In this document: piece after piece, positions 15,014-23,599 of the stretch
Layout of the letters: every line of letters begins with the position of its first letter
Numbering within the stretch: the first letter of the stretch is position 1
Assembly: GCF_000333615.1 (NCBI RefSeq)
Contig: NZ_BADL01000574.1
Coordinates: forward strand, 1-43,013
Direction of reading: 5' to 3'
Length of the DNA stretch: 43,013 bases
DNA from: Ideonella sp. B508-1
GTDB taxonomy: Bacteria; Pseudomonadota; Gammaproteobacteria; Burkholderiales; Burkholderiaceae_C
Position numbers and translations under genes: made by a program
The notes under the pieces: model-generated
What the model was told of the DNA's origin: nothing
The model's database searches: none
What the model saw: only the letters and a program-made list of their open reading frames with translations

Positions 15014-16849
15014 ATGACGCTTGTTTCTTCGCCATCCCATTCCACAGGCGCCACCTGGCCTCGCATCGGCCAGCACCATTTCGCGCACCTGCGCGCGGTG
15101 GCCGAGGGTCTGTCCATTCAAGAGTCGGCGCTGCGCTACCTCGGCATCGACCACGGACACCAGGCCATCACCGCCCACCGACAGGTGGTGGACCGCCTGC
15201 GCGGCCTGGCCCGTCGCCGGGGGCTCTCCGCCTGGCGCCTGGTGGGCCTGACCATCCGGGTGGGCACCGGGGATGTGCGCCCTTCCCTGGAAGACTTCAT
15301 CGCCGAGCGGGATCTGGATGGTTGGACCGAGGCCGAGGTCGCTCAGCTCTACGAAGAGGCCTTTCCGGCAGATGCCCGCGCCGAGCGGCGCCGCCGCCTG
15401 CGCGACCGGCAACTCGCCCTGCTGAAAGATCTTCAGTCGCTCGCCGCTGAAAAGCCCTCTCCCGAAGATCGCCTGGAAGGCTGGTTCGATCCGGTGACGA
15501 CATCACGCCTGGCGCAGGCTGGCCTGCTCCTGCTGCGGGACCTTCAGCAGAGGATCCAGGGTGGCGGCCATTGGTGGCGAGGACTGCCGGCGGTCGGCAG
15601 GGTCAAGGCCCACCGTCTGGCCCAGTATCTGAACCTGCTGCTGCCTGAGAGTGAGCCGCTGGCACCGTGCCCCTTTCAAAATCCGGAGACAGCGCGGGCA
15701 CTGGCTTCTCCGGATGCCGGCGGCGCGCTCGTCCAGGCGGGGCTGTTTTCTGGACGGCCGGTCACGCACGGTGCGCCTGGCACCGCGGTGCTCACCGGTG
15801 CCCGCAGCGACGCCGAGGTGATTGAAGCCTGGGTGGCCGCCCGTGCTGGAACGGCCCCCACGGCCAAGAGCTACCGGCGCGAAGCCCTGCGTCTGCTCTT
15901 GTGGCTCACCCACGAGCGGGGCAAGGGCTTTGCCGACGTGCAGGTCGAAGACTGTCTGGCCTACATGAGCTTTCTCGAGCACCTGCCCCCGGCGTGGATC
16001 TCCCGTCGCCACAGCACCGTGCTGGGCGAGGGCTGGGCCCCGTTTCGCGGGCCGCTCAGTCTGGCCAGTCGGCGTCAGGCGGTGGTGGTGTTGGGCAGCT
16101 TCTTCGGCTGGATGGTCAATGTGGGCTACCTGCCCTCCCGCAATCCCTGGATGCTGATCAACCGCCGCACCGGCGACGACGCTCAGCAGTCGATGCTGGA
16201 CAGCCGGGCCTTCACGCCCGAAGCCTGGTCCGCGATGCTGCTTCACCTGCAGGCACAGCCGCCCGATCCTTCCCGGGCCCGGATGCTGTTCATTCTGGGT
16301 TTCGTCGAAGCCACGGGGCTGCGGGCCTCCGAACTGGTGGGCGCCACGATGGGGGCACTCCGCCAGCATCGGGGTCGCTGGGTTTTGCAGGTGCACGGCA
16401 AGGGGGCGCGCAATCGCTTGGTGGCGGTGCCGGGCCAGGCCCGGGAGGCCTTGCAGGACTATCTTCTGGACCGCGGTCTGGGCCCCTTGGGCCAGCAGCC
16501 GCCAGAGACTCCGCTGCTGGCGCGGCTGGGAGATCCGGCACAGGCCATCGGCTACCAGGCGCTTTACCAGACCATGAAGCGCTGGGTGCGTGAGGCCATC
16601 CTGGGCAGTGGGCTGACACCGGCCGAAAAGGACGTGGCCTTGCGTGCCTCGCCCCACTGGTTGCGGCACACCTTCGGCACCCGTGCTCTGGAACGCCGTG
16701 CGCCGCTGGAGGTGGTGCAGCGCCAACTCGGCCACGCCGATCCGCGAACAACCATGCGTTATGCGCACGCCCAGCTCGAACGCCTGCAGCAGGAGATGGA
16801 TGTGGCCTTTGGTGAGGATCGCCCGACTCAGGACGATGCGACTCCGTGA
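15014..16849 (+). CDS. Tyrosine recombinase with N-terminal DUF3701 domain
   Basis: A 611-residue site-specific recombinase. Residues about 15-110 (WPRIGQHHFAHLRAVAEGL to the RRGLSAWRL region) match the DUF3701 N-terminal domain of large integrases found on Burkholderiales secondary replicons. A core-binding SAM-like domain (about 275-380) and a catalytic domain follow, with the full set R437, K463, H548, R551, H574 and Y583 (in TGLRASELV, HGKGARNR, SPHWLRHTF, LGHADPRTTMRYAHA). It should be active. Start uncertain: ATG 14891 is in frame with AGAGG only 2 bases away, but the extra 41 residues are Gly/Pro-rich and unlike the family, so I prefer 15014. It could resolve replicon multimers or have been the integrase of an element. 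Confidence 0.85.
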   Translation: MTLVSSPSHSTGATWPRIGQHHFAHLRAVAEGLSIQESALRYLGIDHGHQAITAHRQVVDRLRGLARRRGLSAWRLVGLTIRVGTGDVRPSLEDFIAERDLDGWTEAEVAQLYEEAFPADARAERRRRLRDRQLALLKDLQSLAAEKPSPEDRLEGWFDPVTTSRLAQAGLLLLRDLQQRIQGGGHWWRGLPAVGRVKAHRLAQYLNLLLPESEPLAPCPFQNPETARALASPDAGGALVQAGLFSGRPVTHGAPGTAVLTGARSDAEVIEAWVAARAGTAPTAKSYRREALRLLLWLTHERGKGFADVQVEDCLAYMSFLEHLPPAWISRRHSTVLGEGWAPFRGPLSLASRRQAVVVLGSFFGWMVNVGYLPSRNPWMLINRRTGDDAQQSMLDSRAFTPEAWSAMLLHLQAQPPDPSRARMLFILGFVEATGLRASELVGATMGALRQHRGRWVLQVHGKGARNRLVAVPGQAREALQDYLLDRGLGPLGQQPPETPLLARLGDPAQAIGYQALYQTMKRWVREAILGSGLTPAEKDVALRASPHWLRHTFGTRALERRAPLEVVQRQLGHADPRTTMRYAHAQLERLQQEMDVAFGEDRPTQDDATP

Positions 16850-16906
16850 GCCGGTGTCGACCATGTACGATGGGGGGTATTTTCATCACCTCTTGAAGAC
16901 ACCACC

Positions 16907-17287
16907 ATGAAGTCAGCACACGACTTGGTCGCCGCGGCGAAGCAACGCATCGAGGAAGTGGCTTTGGCCCACGCCGAGCAGGCGGTCCGGGATGCGGATC
17001 TGGTTCTGGATGTCCGTGAGCCGGACGAGTACGCGGCAGGTCACCTGCCTGGTGCGGTGTCGGTGCCCCGTGGTTTGCTGGAGTTCAAGCTCAGCGGCAC
17101 ACCGGGCATGACGCCGCGGGATTTGAAGGTTGTCGTGTACTGCAAGAGCGGTGGCCGCGCCGCGCTGGCGGCAGCTTCCATGCAGGACATGGGCTATCTC
17201 CATGTGGTGTCGCTGGCGGGCGGCTTTGACGGCTGGCTGTCGGCCGGCTATCCGGTGACGCGGCCCGAGCAACCTTCCTTTGACTGA
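16907..17287 (+). CDS. Rhodanese-like sulfurtransferase domain protein
   Basis: A 126-residue single rhodanese domain. Signatures are LVLDVREPDEYAAGHLPGAVSVPRG, the active-site Cys79 in VVYCKSGGRAALA, and GGFDGWLSAGYPV. It has no signal peptide, so it is cytoplasmic. It could move sulfane sulfur or detoxify cyanide or sulfide; the substrate is not evident. It lies 57 bases after the DUF3701 recombinase and before the second recombinase-like gene, whose functions are unrelated, so it may simply be a passenger. An 18-bp perfect palindrome GAGCGGGAGCTCCCGCTC (17299-17316) follows and may act as a transcription stop, although it has no T-run. Confidence 0.88.
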   Translation: MKSAHDLVAAAKQRIEEVALAHAEQAVRDADLVLDVREPDEYAAGHLPGAVSVPRGLLEFKLSGTPGMTPRDLKVVVYCKSGGRAALAAASMQDMGYLHVVSLAGGFDGWLSAGYPVTRPEQPSFD

Positions 17288-17342
17288 GGTTCCGGCGGGA
17301 GCGGGAGCTCCCGCTCATTCCCGTGGGCTCAAGCACGCTCTA

Positions 17343-17418
17343 AAATGAACTAACGGCAAATTTGTTCTCTGGGCAGCCTATTGGCTGTTCATCTCGGCCC
17401 ATCGCTGTTAGTTCATTT
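17343..17418. repeat. 15-bp inverted repeat flanking the leader of the recombinase-like gene
   Basis: AAATGAACTAACGGC (17343-17357) and GCTGTTAGTTCATTT (17404-17418) are inverted copies with one mismatch, 46 bp apart. The left arm overlaps a TAAAAT -10-like element (17341-17346). The right arm ends at the base before the ATG at 17419, where a Shine-Dalgarno sequence would be expected and is absent. Between them lies a small hairpin, CAGCC-TATT-GGCTG (17374-17387). The site could be a two-part operator, a recombination-type site or an RNA structure masking translation. Confidence 0.65.
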
Positions 17419-18399
17419 ATGAATCGACTCTCTGCTCCCGTCACGCCGGCCGCCTCTTTTGATCTGGCTTGGGCGCTCTGGCAGCAGCGCGCTCGGGCAC
17501 GCGCGCTACTGAGAAAGACCACCTCCGAGGAGGTCTATGCCTCCGTCTGGCGGGCGCTGGCCTTGTGGTCCAGTGGCCGGGGCCTGGCCCCGCAGGCCCT
17601 GCGCGCCAGCGACCTGGCTGCCTTTCTGGCGGACCGGGCTGCGGCCCACGGTTTGACACCGCGCCACGCCTGGCGCATCACCCGGTTGGTCGAACGAGTG
17701 TTGCTGATTTACCACCAGGAACTGGGCCTTCCGCCCTCCTCCGCGGTCGGACAACTGCTCGAACAACGCCCCGACATCCGGTATGCCAACGCCAGCCGAT
17801 TCGACGAGTTGCCCGAGGCCCTCCCCCCACGCGAAGCGGCGTGCGTGGCGCGTCACCTGGCCCAGCCTCATCAGCAAGGCGAGCCTTGGCAGGCACAGCG
17901 CAACCGGGCAGCCGTGGCGCTGCACCTGGGCGCGGGCCTGACCCCGGCCGAGCTGCGTGCGCTGCGCCTGCGGGATGTCTCCTCCCAGGGCATGGCGACG
18001 GTCGTCCACCTGCCGGCGGTGGGCGGGCAGCCGGGGCGCCAACTGCCCCTGCCGCCCTGGGCCCAGCGGGCGCAGGCCTCCTGGCAGCAGCTTCGGGCCG
18101 AGCTCGGCATCCCCGGCGAGCAATACCTGCCCTCGACGCGGTCCACCGGCAAGCCCTGGGGCAAGGTGTCTCATCACGAGGGCATCAAGTCGGTGCTGCA
18201 GGCGGCCGGGCTGGACCCTGCCCAGTGGAGTGCCTACGGTCTGCGCCACAGCTTCGCCCTGCATGCGCTGCACCGCCGCACGCCGCCGGCCGAACTCGGT
18301 CGATGGCTGGGGGTGACCGAACCCGACGTCCTGGAGCGTTATCAGCGCATCCGCCAAGAGATGCTGGAAGAGGCTGCATGGCTGCAGGAAACCTCATAA
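17419..18399 (+). CDS. Tyrosine-recombinase-fold protein with degenerate active site
   Basis: A 326-residue protein with the core-binding plus catalytic-domain layout of Xer-type recombinases (about residues 20-110 and 150-326). Aligning by motif: GLTPAELRALRLRDV has Thr175 where catalytic Arg I belongs; the beta-hairpin Lys is missing (LPAVGGQPGRQ); AYGLRHSF has Tyr273 for His but keeps Arg276; WLGVTEP has Val299 for the second His; and LERYQRI keeps the nucleophile-position Tyr308. Only two of six catalytic residues remain, so unassisted recombination is unlikely. The frame is intact with normal codon use, indicating a maintained function, perhaps DNA binding. ATG 17419 directly follows the repeat; an in-frame ATG at 17362 lies between the arms and is less likely. 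Confidence 0.75.
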   Translation: MNRLSAPVTPAASFDLAWALWQQRARARALLRKTTSEEVYASVWRALALWSSGRGLAPQALRASDLAAFLADRAAAHGLTPRHAWRITRLVERVLLIYHQELGLPPSSAVGQLLEQRPDIRYANASRFDELPEALPPREAACVARHLAQPHQQGEPWQAQRNRAAVALHLGAGLTPAELRALRLRDVSSQGMATVVHLPAVGGQPGRQLPLPPWAQRAQASWQQLRAELGIPGEQYLPSTRSTGKPWGKVSHHEGIKSVLQAAGLDPAQWSAYGLRHSFALHALHRRTPPAELGRWLGVTEPDVLERYQRIRQEMLEEAAWLQETS

Positions 18400-18711
18400 A
18401 ATAATTAGCTTGACCACACCAGCGATCTCGGGTTCGCTTTCGGCACTCACGCAAACACGGCGGGAGGGTTGCGGCAACCGGGCTCCAGGCGCACCTCGGT
18501 CCTCGGCCCATCCCGGGCGGTCCGGCCGGTGAACTGGGTCCGTGGTCAGCGCTGCATCGTCATGCAGACCGCCGGAGCCCCCAAGCGAAGCGCCTGCGGC
18601 CCCACCCACATGGGCGGAGACCCGACGCAGGCCTGGTGGCCGTGCGGGTTCCGCACCACACACTGTGTGGCGTCATGCCAAAAACGCCCCGCTGATCATC
18701 TGGAGAAGAAC
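18400..18711. other. Gap upstream of infA
   Basis: About 310 bp with no credible gene. It starts with a short AT-rich stretch (ATAAAATAATTAGC near 18396-18409) and includes a small perfect palindrome, GGTTGC-G-GCAACC, near 18467-18479. It may hold the infA promoter and a long leader. No clear -35/-10 pair was identified. Confidence 0.4.
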
Positions 18712-18981
18712 ATGGCCAAGGAAGAACTCATCGAGATGCGCGGCATCGTCAACGAAGTCCTGCCGGACTCTCGTTTCCGCGTGACGCTCGAAAACGGGCA
18801 CGAGCTGGTGGCCTACACCGCCGGCAAGATGAAGAAGAACCACATCCGCATCCTCGCGGGCGATGCCGTGTCCCTGGAACTCTCGCCTTACGACCTGGGC
18901 AAGGGCCGCATCACCTTCCGTCACCTGGACCGCAGTGCACAGCCCGCCGGCGGCGGCGGTGCCCCGCGTCGCCGCAACTGA
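18712..18981 (+). CDS. infA: Translation initiation factor IF-1
   Basis: An 89-residue S1-fold protein matching IF-1 throughout its first 72 residues ([68 protein letters not shown]). IF-1 binds the ribosomal A site with IF-2 and IF-3 during initiation. A tail of about 16 residues rich in Gly and Arg ([12 protein letters not shown]) extends it beyond the 72 of E. coli, as in the second IF-1 of Burkholderiales that is not in the ribosomal protein operon. ATG 18712 gives the full family N terminus. Its presence beside the replicon core supports a chromid rather than a dispensable plasmid. Confidence 0.93.
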   Translation: MAKEELIEMRGIVNEVLPDSRFRVTLENGHELVAYTAGKMKKNHIRILAGDAVSLELSPYDLGKGRITFRHLDRSAQPAGGGGAPRRRN

Positions 18982-19009
18982 TCTCGCGCCAGGCGCGCCG
19001 AGCGCGAAA

Positions 19010-19031
19010 CAGGCCGGCACACACCGGCCTG
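19010..19031. terminator. Stem-loop after infA
   Basis: A perfect 8-bp stem, CAGGCCGG and CCGGCCTG, with loop CACACA, 29 bases after the infA stop. There is no T-run, so it may be a weak terminator or an mRNA-stabilising hairpin. Confidence 0.55.
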
Positions 19032-19124
19032 ATGCCCATTGTCAGGATGGAAGGCTGTGCTAGCGTGGCAGGGCCTGCCTGCCCGACCCTGATCATGATG
19101 GCGGGTCTTTGCTGAAGTACCGCC

Positions 19125-22100
19125 GTGCCTCTTTCGCGCTCCTCTGCTTCAACACGCCCCCCCGACCTGCCAGGCTGGCTGGGGCGCCCCACCTTCGTGG
19201 GGTTCAGCCTGCTGTGGTGCCTCCTGACCGGCGTGGCACTTCAGCAGGGCATTCGGTGGCAGCAAAAGCAGCTGGCCGACTCATTCGCTTCGGAAGCGCG
19301 CCTGGACGCCCAGATCCTGGGCGGCTGGATCCAGGAGCGCAACGCCGAGCTCCGCTTTCTGCAGAGCAGCGAATACCTGGCCGATCTCGGCCGACAGGTC
19401 CGCGCCGGCTCGCCAACCGCCCATGAGCAGCTGGGCAGCCGCTTGCAAACCTTTGTCCGACCCAATGGCGCCGACCGCGTCGCCCTGATCGACCACGACG
19501 GCGCCACCCTGGCCATCGCTCCTCAGGCGGCCTCCATGCCCGGGCTGCCCATGCCTGCCGCCCGAGCGCCCCTGCACACCGAACCGCCAGATGGGGCCGA
19601 GCTCATCGGCGTCCCCTCGGCAGATGCCCGGGAACTGCGCATCGTGGTTCCGCTGCTGAAATCGGGAGAGCCTCTGCAAAGCCATGCGGTACTGCAGCTG
19701 CCTTTTCAGCAGCGTGTGTCGCAGTTGCTGCAGGAGCGCATCCAGGCGCGGCCTGAGCAGGTGCTCCGCATCTGGTGGCAGCCCGGAGACGGGAACTGGC
19801 GTGGCCTCGCATTGGGACAGGCACCAGACGCCGCGGTGATCACGGCGCCAACCCTGCCAACAGACGACCTGGGCTCGCGCAGCCCGCTGCGTGGCACCGG
19901 CTGGTGGTTGACCGTCGGGCCGGCTCCCGATGCACTCTGGCAGGCCAGTTGGCGGGGGGCCCTCGGCACGCTGATGCTGTCGGGCTTGCTCTATGCTGTG
20001 GCCGCGCTGGGGCGGCGCACCCTGCGACAGCAGTTCCAGCTGCGACACGCCGCACATCTGGACCGCCACCGCCAGCGCGACCTTCAGGAACTCGGCCTGC
20101 TGGCTGCCATCGCCCAGGGCGCGGCCGACCTCATCTTCGCCAAGGACCTGCAAGGCCGATATTTTCTCTGGACGCCCCGAGATCCCCAGGCACCGGGCCC
20201 GCTGACCGAGGAGGTGCTCGGCCACACCGACGCCGAACTGTTTGCCCCGGAGATCGCCGAGCAACGCGCCCGCGAAGACAAGGAGGTCCTGGACACGCAG
20301 AAGACCTTCCACTACGACCGCAGTCAGGCCGACGGTCGCCACCTCCTGGTCACCAAGGGGCCGCTGCGCGACGCGCAAGGGCAGCTGATCGGCCTGTTCG
20401 GCGTGCTCAGGGATGTCAGCGAGTCCCGGCAGCTGCAGAAGGAGGCCCGCGAGGAGACCGCGCTGCGACAGGCCTTGCTCACCAATGTCCATGACGGCAT
20501 CGTCGTGCTGGACAGCCAGGGCGCGGTGGTCATCGCCAACCCCAGCTTCGCGGCGCTGCTGGGGCGCAGCCTGGAGGAGACCGCCGACCTGCATGTGTGG
20601 GACTGGGACGCCCAGTGGTCACGCGAGGAACTGCTCGCCAAACTGCAGGACCTGACCGTCGACACATACCTGATCGAGACCCGCTTCCGCCGCGCCGACG
20701 GCGGCTCGGTGGACGTGGAGATCAGCTCCAAGCACATCACCCTGGGCGATCGGCAGCTGGTGCTGTGCGACTGCCGGGACATCACAGAACGCAAGCGCAT
20801 CCAGGCCGAGCTGGAACGCCACCGCCACCATCTCGAACAGCTGGTGGTCGAACGCACCGAGGCCCTCCAGCGTGCCACCGCGCGGCAGTTGCGCACCCTG
20901 CAGTTCAGCCAGGACGTCGCAGACAACATGCCCGGTGCCATGAGCTACTGGGACACGAAGCTCGTCTGTCGCTTCGCGAACAAGGCCTACGCCCAGACCT
21001 TCGGCACCACCCCGGACCGACTGGTGGGCACGGCCATCGAGCACACCGCCGTGCATGCCAGCTACCTCATGGCCCACGCCCACGCGCAGGCCGCGCTGCG
21101 GGGCCAGACGCGTGAATTCGAGCTGGAGACGCTGTCGCCCCAGGGCGAGCGCGTCTTCTGGTGCACCTACCAGCCCGATATCCAGAACGGCGAAGTGCGT
21201 GGCGTGTTCGCCGGCTTCCGCGACATCACCGCCCGCAAACAGGCCGAGGTGGCGCTGCAGCAACTCAACCTGCAGCTGATGCAGGCCCGCGACCACGCCG
21301 AAGCGGCCAGCCGAGCCAAGAGCGCCTTCCTGGCCAACATGAGCCATGAGATCCGCACCCCGATGAACGCCATCATCGGCCTGACCCACCTGCTACAGCG
21401 CGAGCTCACGGTGCCGGAACAACGGGAGCGACTGGGCAAGGTGGAAGGCGCTGCCCAGCACCTGCTGGGCGTCATCAACGACATCCTGGACCTCTCCAAG
21501 ATCGAGGCCGGCAAGATGACGCTGGACATCACCGACTTCGCGCTCGATGCCCTGCTGTCGCGCATCACCACGCTGGTGGCCGACAAGATCCGGGCCAAGG
21601 GCATCGAGCTGGTGATCGACACCGACCACATGCCCGCCCGCCTGCGCGGCGATGCCACAAGACTGTCGCAGGCGCTGTTGAACCTGCTCAACAACGCAGC
21701 CAAGTTCACCGAGCAGGGTGTCATCACCCTGCGTTGCACCCTGGTCGAGGAAAGTGCGGGCTGGCTGCGGGTGCTGTTCGAGGTGCAGGACACCGGCCCC
21801 GGCATTGCCGCCGACCGACAGGGGCAGCTCTTCCAGGCCTTCGAGCAGGTCGACAACTCCAGCACCCGACGCCATGGCGGCACCGGACTGGGTCTGGCCA
21901 TCACCCAGCGGCTGGCCGAGCTGATGGGTGGCAGCATCGGGGTGGACAGCCAGCTCGGACAAGGCAGCCGCTTCTGGTTCACCGCCCGCTTCCAGCCCGC
22001 CGCAGCGCCGGCCGAGCGGGCCCGGGCCGCGCGGCTGTCCGGCCGGCGGGTGCTGGTGGCCGATGACCTGGCCGAGGCGCGCCAGGCCCTGGGAGACATG

Positions 22101-22892
22101 CTGCGTCAGATGGGGCTGGACGTGCAGGAGGCCGCGGACGGAGGCGAGGCGGTCGCACGCTGGCATGCGGCCCTGGAGGATGGCCGCCCCTATGACTTCC
22201 TGGTGCTGGACGCCCTGATGCCCGGCATCGACGGCCTCGAGGCCCTGCGGCACATGCGCCAGCGGTCAGCAGCCCATGTGCCGCCCACCTTGCTGGTGAC
22301 CGCCAGCGACGACGCCTCCCTCTGGAACCAGGCCCGGGCCGCCGGCTGCGCGGCGGTGCTGCTCAAGCCGGTCACCGCCTCGGCGCTGCTGGACCATCTG
22401 ATGAACCTGGCCTCGGACCAGGGGGTGGCGCTGCCGAAGGCCGCTCCTGCTCCCCTGGCCCTGGACGACGAGAAGGCCCTGCGCGAACAATGCGCCGGCG
22501 CCCACATCCTGCTGGTGGAGGACAACCCGGTGAACCTGGAGGTGGCCACCGAGCTGCTGCGCCATGCCGGCCTGCAGGTGGACACCGCCACCGACGGCAG
22601 CCTGGCCGTGCGGGCCGCGGCGGAGCGGGCCTACGACCTGATCCTGATGGACATGCAGATGCCCGAGATGGATGGCCTGCAGGCCACGCGCCGCATCCGT
22701 GCGCTGTCGGGCCATGCCCGCACACCCATCATCGCGATGACCGCCAGCGCCTTTGCCGAGGACCGTGCCGCCTGCCTGGCCGCCGGCATGAACGACCACA
22801 TCGTCAAACCGGTGGCCCCCGAGGTGCTGCACGCCACGCTGCTGCGCTGGCTGGGCCACACTCAGCCGCCGGCCCCGCCCTCCCAGGCATAG
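19125..22892 (+). CDS. Hybrid sensor histidine kinase with three PAS and two receiver domains
   Basis: A 1255-residue membrane kinase. Two membrane segments (about residues 24-42 and 275-293) enclose a periplasmic sensor region of about 230 residues. Three PAS domains follow (about 325-435 with DLIFAKDLQGRYF, 445-560 and 590-710), with a coiled coil before the third. HisKA has His741 (ANMSHEIRTPMNA) and a HATPase_c domain follows (NLLNNAAKFT, DTGPGIA, GGTGLGLAIT). Two receivers close the protein, with acceptor Asp1029 (LVLDALMPG) and Asp1176 (LILMDMQMPEMDG). No Hpt domain is attached, so a separate phosphotransfer protein is needed; the receiver-Hpt protein at 2701 is one candidate. The GTG start has no obvious ribosome-binding site. 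Its 3' end overlaps the convergent regulator by 31 bases. Confidence 0.88.
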   Translation: MPLSRSSASTRPPDLPGWLGRPTFVGFSLLWCLLTGVALQQGIRWQQKQLADSFASEARLDAQILGGWIQERNAELRFLQSSEYLADLGRQVRAGSPTAHEQLGSRLQTFVRPNGADRVALIDHDGATLAIAPQAASMPGLPMPAARAPLHTEPPDGAELIGVPSADARELRIVVPLLKSGEPLQSHAVLQLPFQQRVSQLLQERIQARPEQVLRIWWQPGDGNWRGLALGQAPDAAVITAPTLPTDDLGSRSPLRGTGWWLTVGPAPDALWQASWRGALGTLMLSGLLYAVAALGRRTLRQQFQLRHAAHLDRHRQRDLQELGLLAAIAQGAADLIFAKDLQGRYFLWTPRDPQAPGPLTEEVLGHTDAELFAPEIAEQRAREDKEVLDTQKTFHYDRSQADGRHLLVTKGPLRDAQGQLIGLFGVLRDVSESRQLQKEAREETALRQALLTNVHDGIVVLDSQGAVVIANPSFAALLGRSLEETADLHVWDWDAQWSREELLAKLQDLTVDTYLIETRFRRADGGSVDVEISSKHITLGDRQLVLCDCRDITERKRIQAELERHRHHLEQLVVERTEALQRATARQLRTLQFSQDVADNMPGAMSYWDTKLVCRFANKAYAQTFGTTPDRLVGTAIEHTAVHASYLMAHAHAQAALRGQTREFELETLSPQGERVFWCTYQPDIQNGEVRGVFAGFRDITARKQAEVALQQLNLQLMQARDHAEAASRAKSAFLANMSHEIRTPMNAIIGLTHLLQRELTVPEQRERLGKVEGAAQHLLGVINDILDLSKIEAGKMTLDITDFALDALLSRITTLVADKIRAKGIELVIDTDHMPARLRGDATRLSQALLNLLNNAAKFTEQGVITLRCTLVEESAGWLRVLFEVQDTGPGIAADRQGQLFQAFEQVDNSSTRRHGGTGLGLAITQRLAELMGGSIGVDSQLGQGSRFWFTARFQPAAAPAERARAARLSGRRVLVADDLAEARQALGDMLRQMGLDVQEAADGGEAVARWHAALEDGRPYDFLVLDALMPGIDGLEALRHMRQRSAAHVPPTLLVTASDDASLWNQARAAGCAAVLLKPVTASALLDHLMNLASDQGVALPKAAPAPLALDDEKALREQCAGAHILLVEDNPVNLEVATELLRHAGLQVDTATDGSLAVRAAAERAYDLILMDMQMPEMDGLQATRRIRALSGHARTPIIAMTASAFAEDRAACLAAGMNDHIVKPVAPEVLHATLLRWLGHTQPPAPPSQA

Positions 22893-23599
22893 CCCACGCC
22901 ATAGACCGAGCGGATGGGGTCGCTGTCGGGCCGCGCCGCCTCGAGCTTGCGCCGCAGGTTGCGGACATGACTGTCCACCGCGCGGTCGGTCACGGCCCGG
23001 CCGTCCTCGTGCAGCACATCCAGCAGCTGGTCGCGCGAAAACACCCGCCCCGGCGTGCGGGCCAGGTGGCGCAGCAGGCGGAATTCGGCCGGGGTCAGGT
23101 CCAGGGCCTCGCCCTGCCATCGCGCCCGCAGGGCCGCTTCATCGATGAACAATTCCGGCGCCGCAGGCTCGGCCGCGGGGCCGTTCGCGGGATGGGTCGC
23201 CGCCTGGAGCCAGGCCTGGCGCCGCAGCTGAGCCTGCACGCGGGCCACCACCTCGCGGGGCCGATAGGGCTTGCAGACATAGTCGTCGGCCCCGGCCTCC
23301 AGTCCGATCAGGCGCTCCACCTCTTCCACCCGCGCCGTCACCATGATGACCGGCACGCGGCTGAAGCTGCGCAGCTCGCGGCACAGGCTCACGCCATCGC
23401 GGCCGGGCAGCATCAGGTCCAGCAGCACCAACGCCGGCGGCCGCTGCCGAATGGCGTCCAGCACCCCGCGGCCGTCCCCCACGATCTCGGTGCCGAAGCC
23501 CGCGGCCTGCAGATAGTCCTGCAGCAGGGCCGCCAGCTTGGGCTCGTCCTCGACGATCAGCACCGTGCCCGGCCCGGACGATGTCACCAGCTTGTTCAT
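22862..23599 (-). CDS. OmpR/PhoB-family response regulator (BaeR-like)
   Basis: A 245-residue regulator. The receiver domain (about residues 12-125) has ED-E at 17-19, Asp61 (LVLLDLMLPG), TA in MVTAR and Lys in VCKPY. A winged-helix DNA-binding domain (about 150-240) carries LDLTPAEFRLLRHLARTPGRVFSRDQLLD, DSHVRNLRRKLE and SVYGVGYAWE. Gene order and sequence resemble BaeR, which controls RND efflux genes under envelope stress. It overlaps its partner kinase gene by 4 bases; the divergent RND operon beyond the kinase is the likely target. Confidence 0.88.
   Translation of the reverse strand: MNKLVTSSGPGTVLIVEDEPKLAALLQDYLQAAGFGTEIVGDGRGVLDAIRQRPPALVLLDLMLPGRDGVSLCRELRSFSRVPVIMVTARVEEVERLIGLEAGADDYVCKPYRPREVVARVQAQLRRQAWLQAATHPANGPAAEPAAPELFIDEAALRARWQGEALDLTPAEFRLLRHLARTPGRVFSRDQLLDVLHEDGRAVTDRAVDSHVRNLRRKLEAARPDSDPIRSVYGVGYAWEGGAGG

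Noticed and set aside
17299..17316. Perfect 18-bp palindrome after the rhodanese gene as a recombination site
   Set aside because: It is GC-rich, has no spacer and lies just after a stop codon; a weak transcription stop is simpler.
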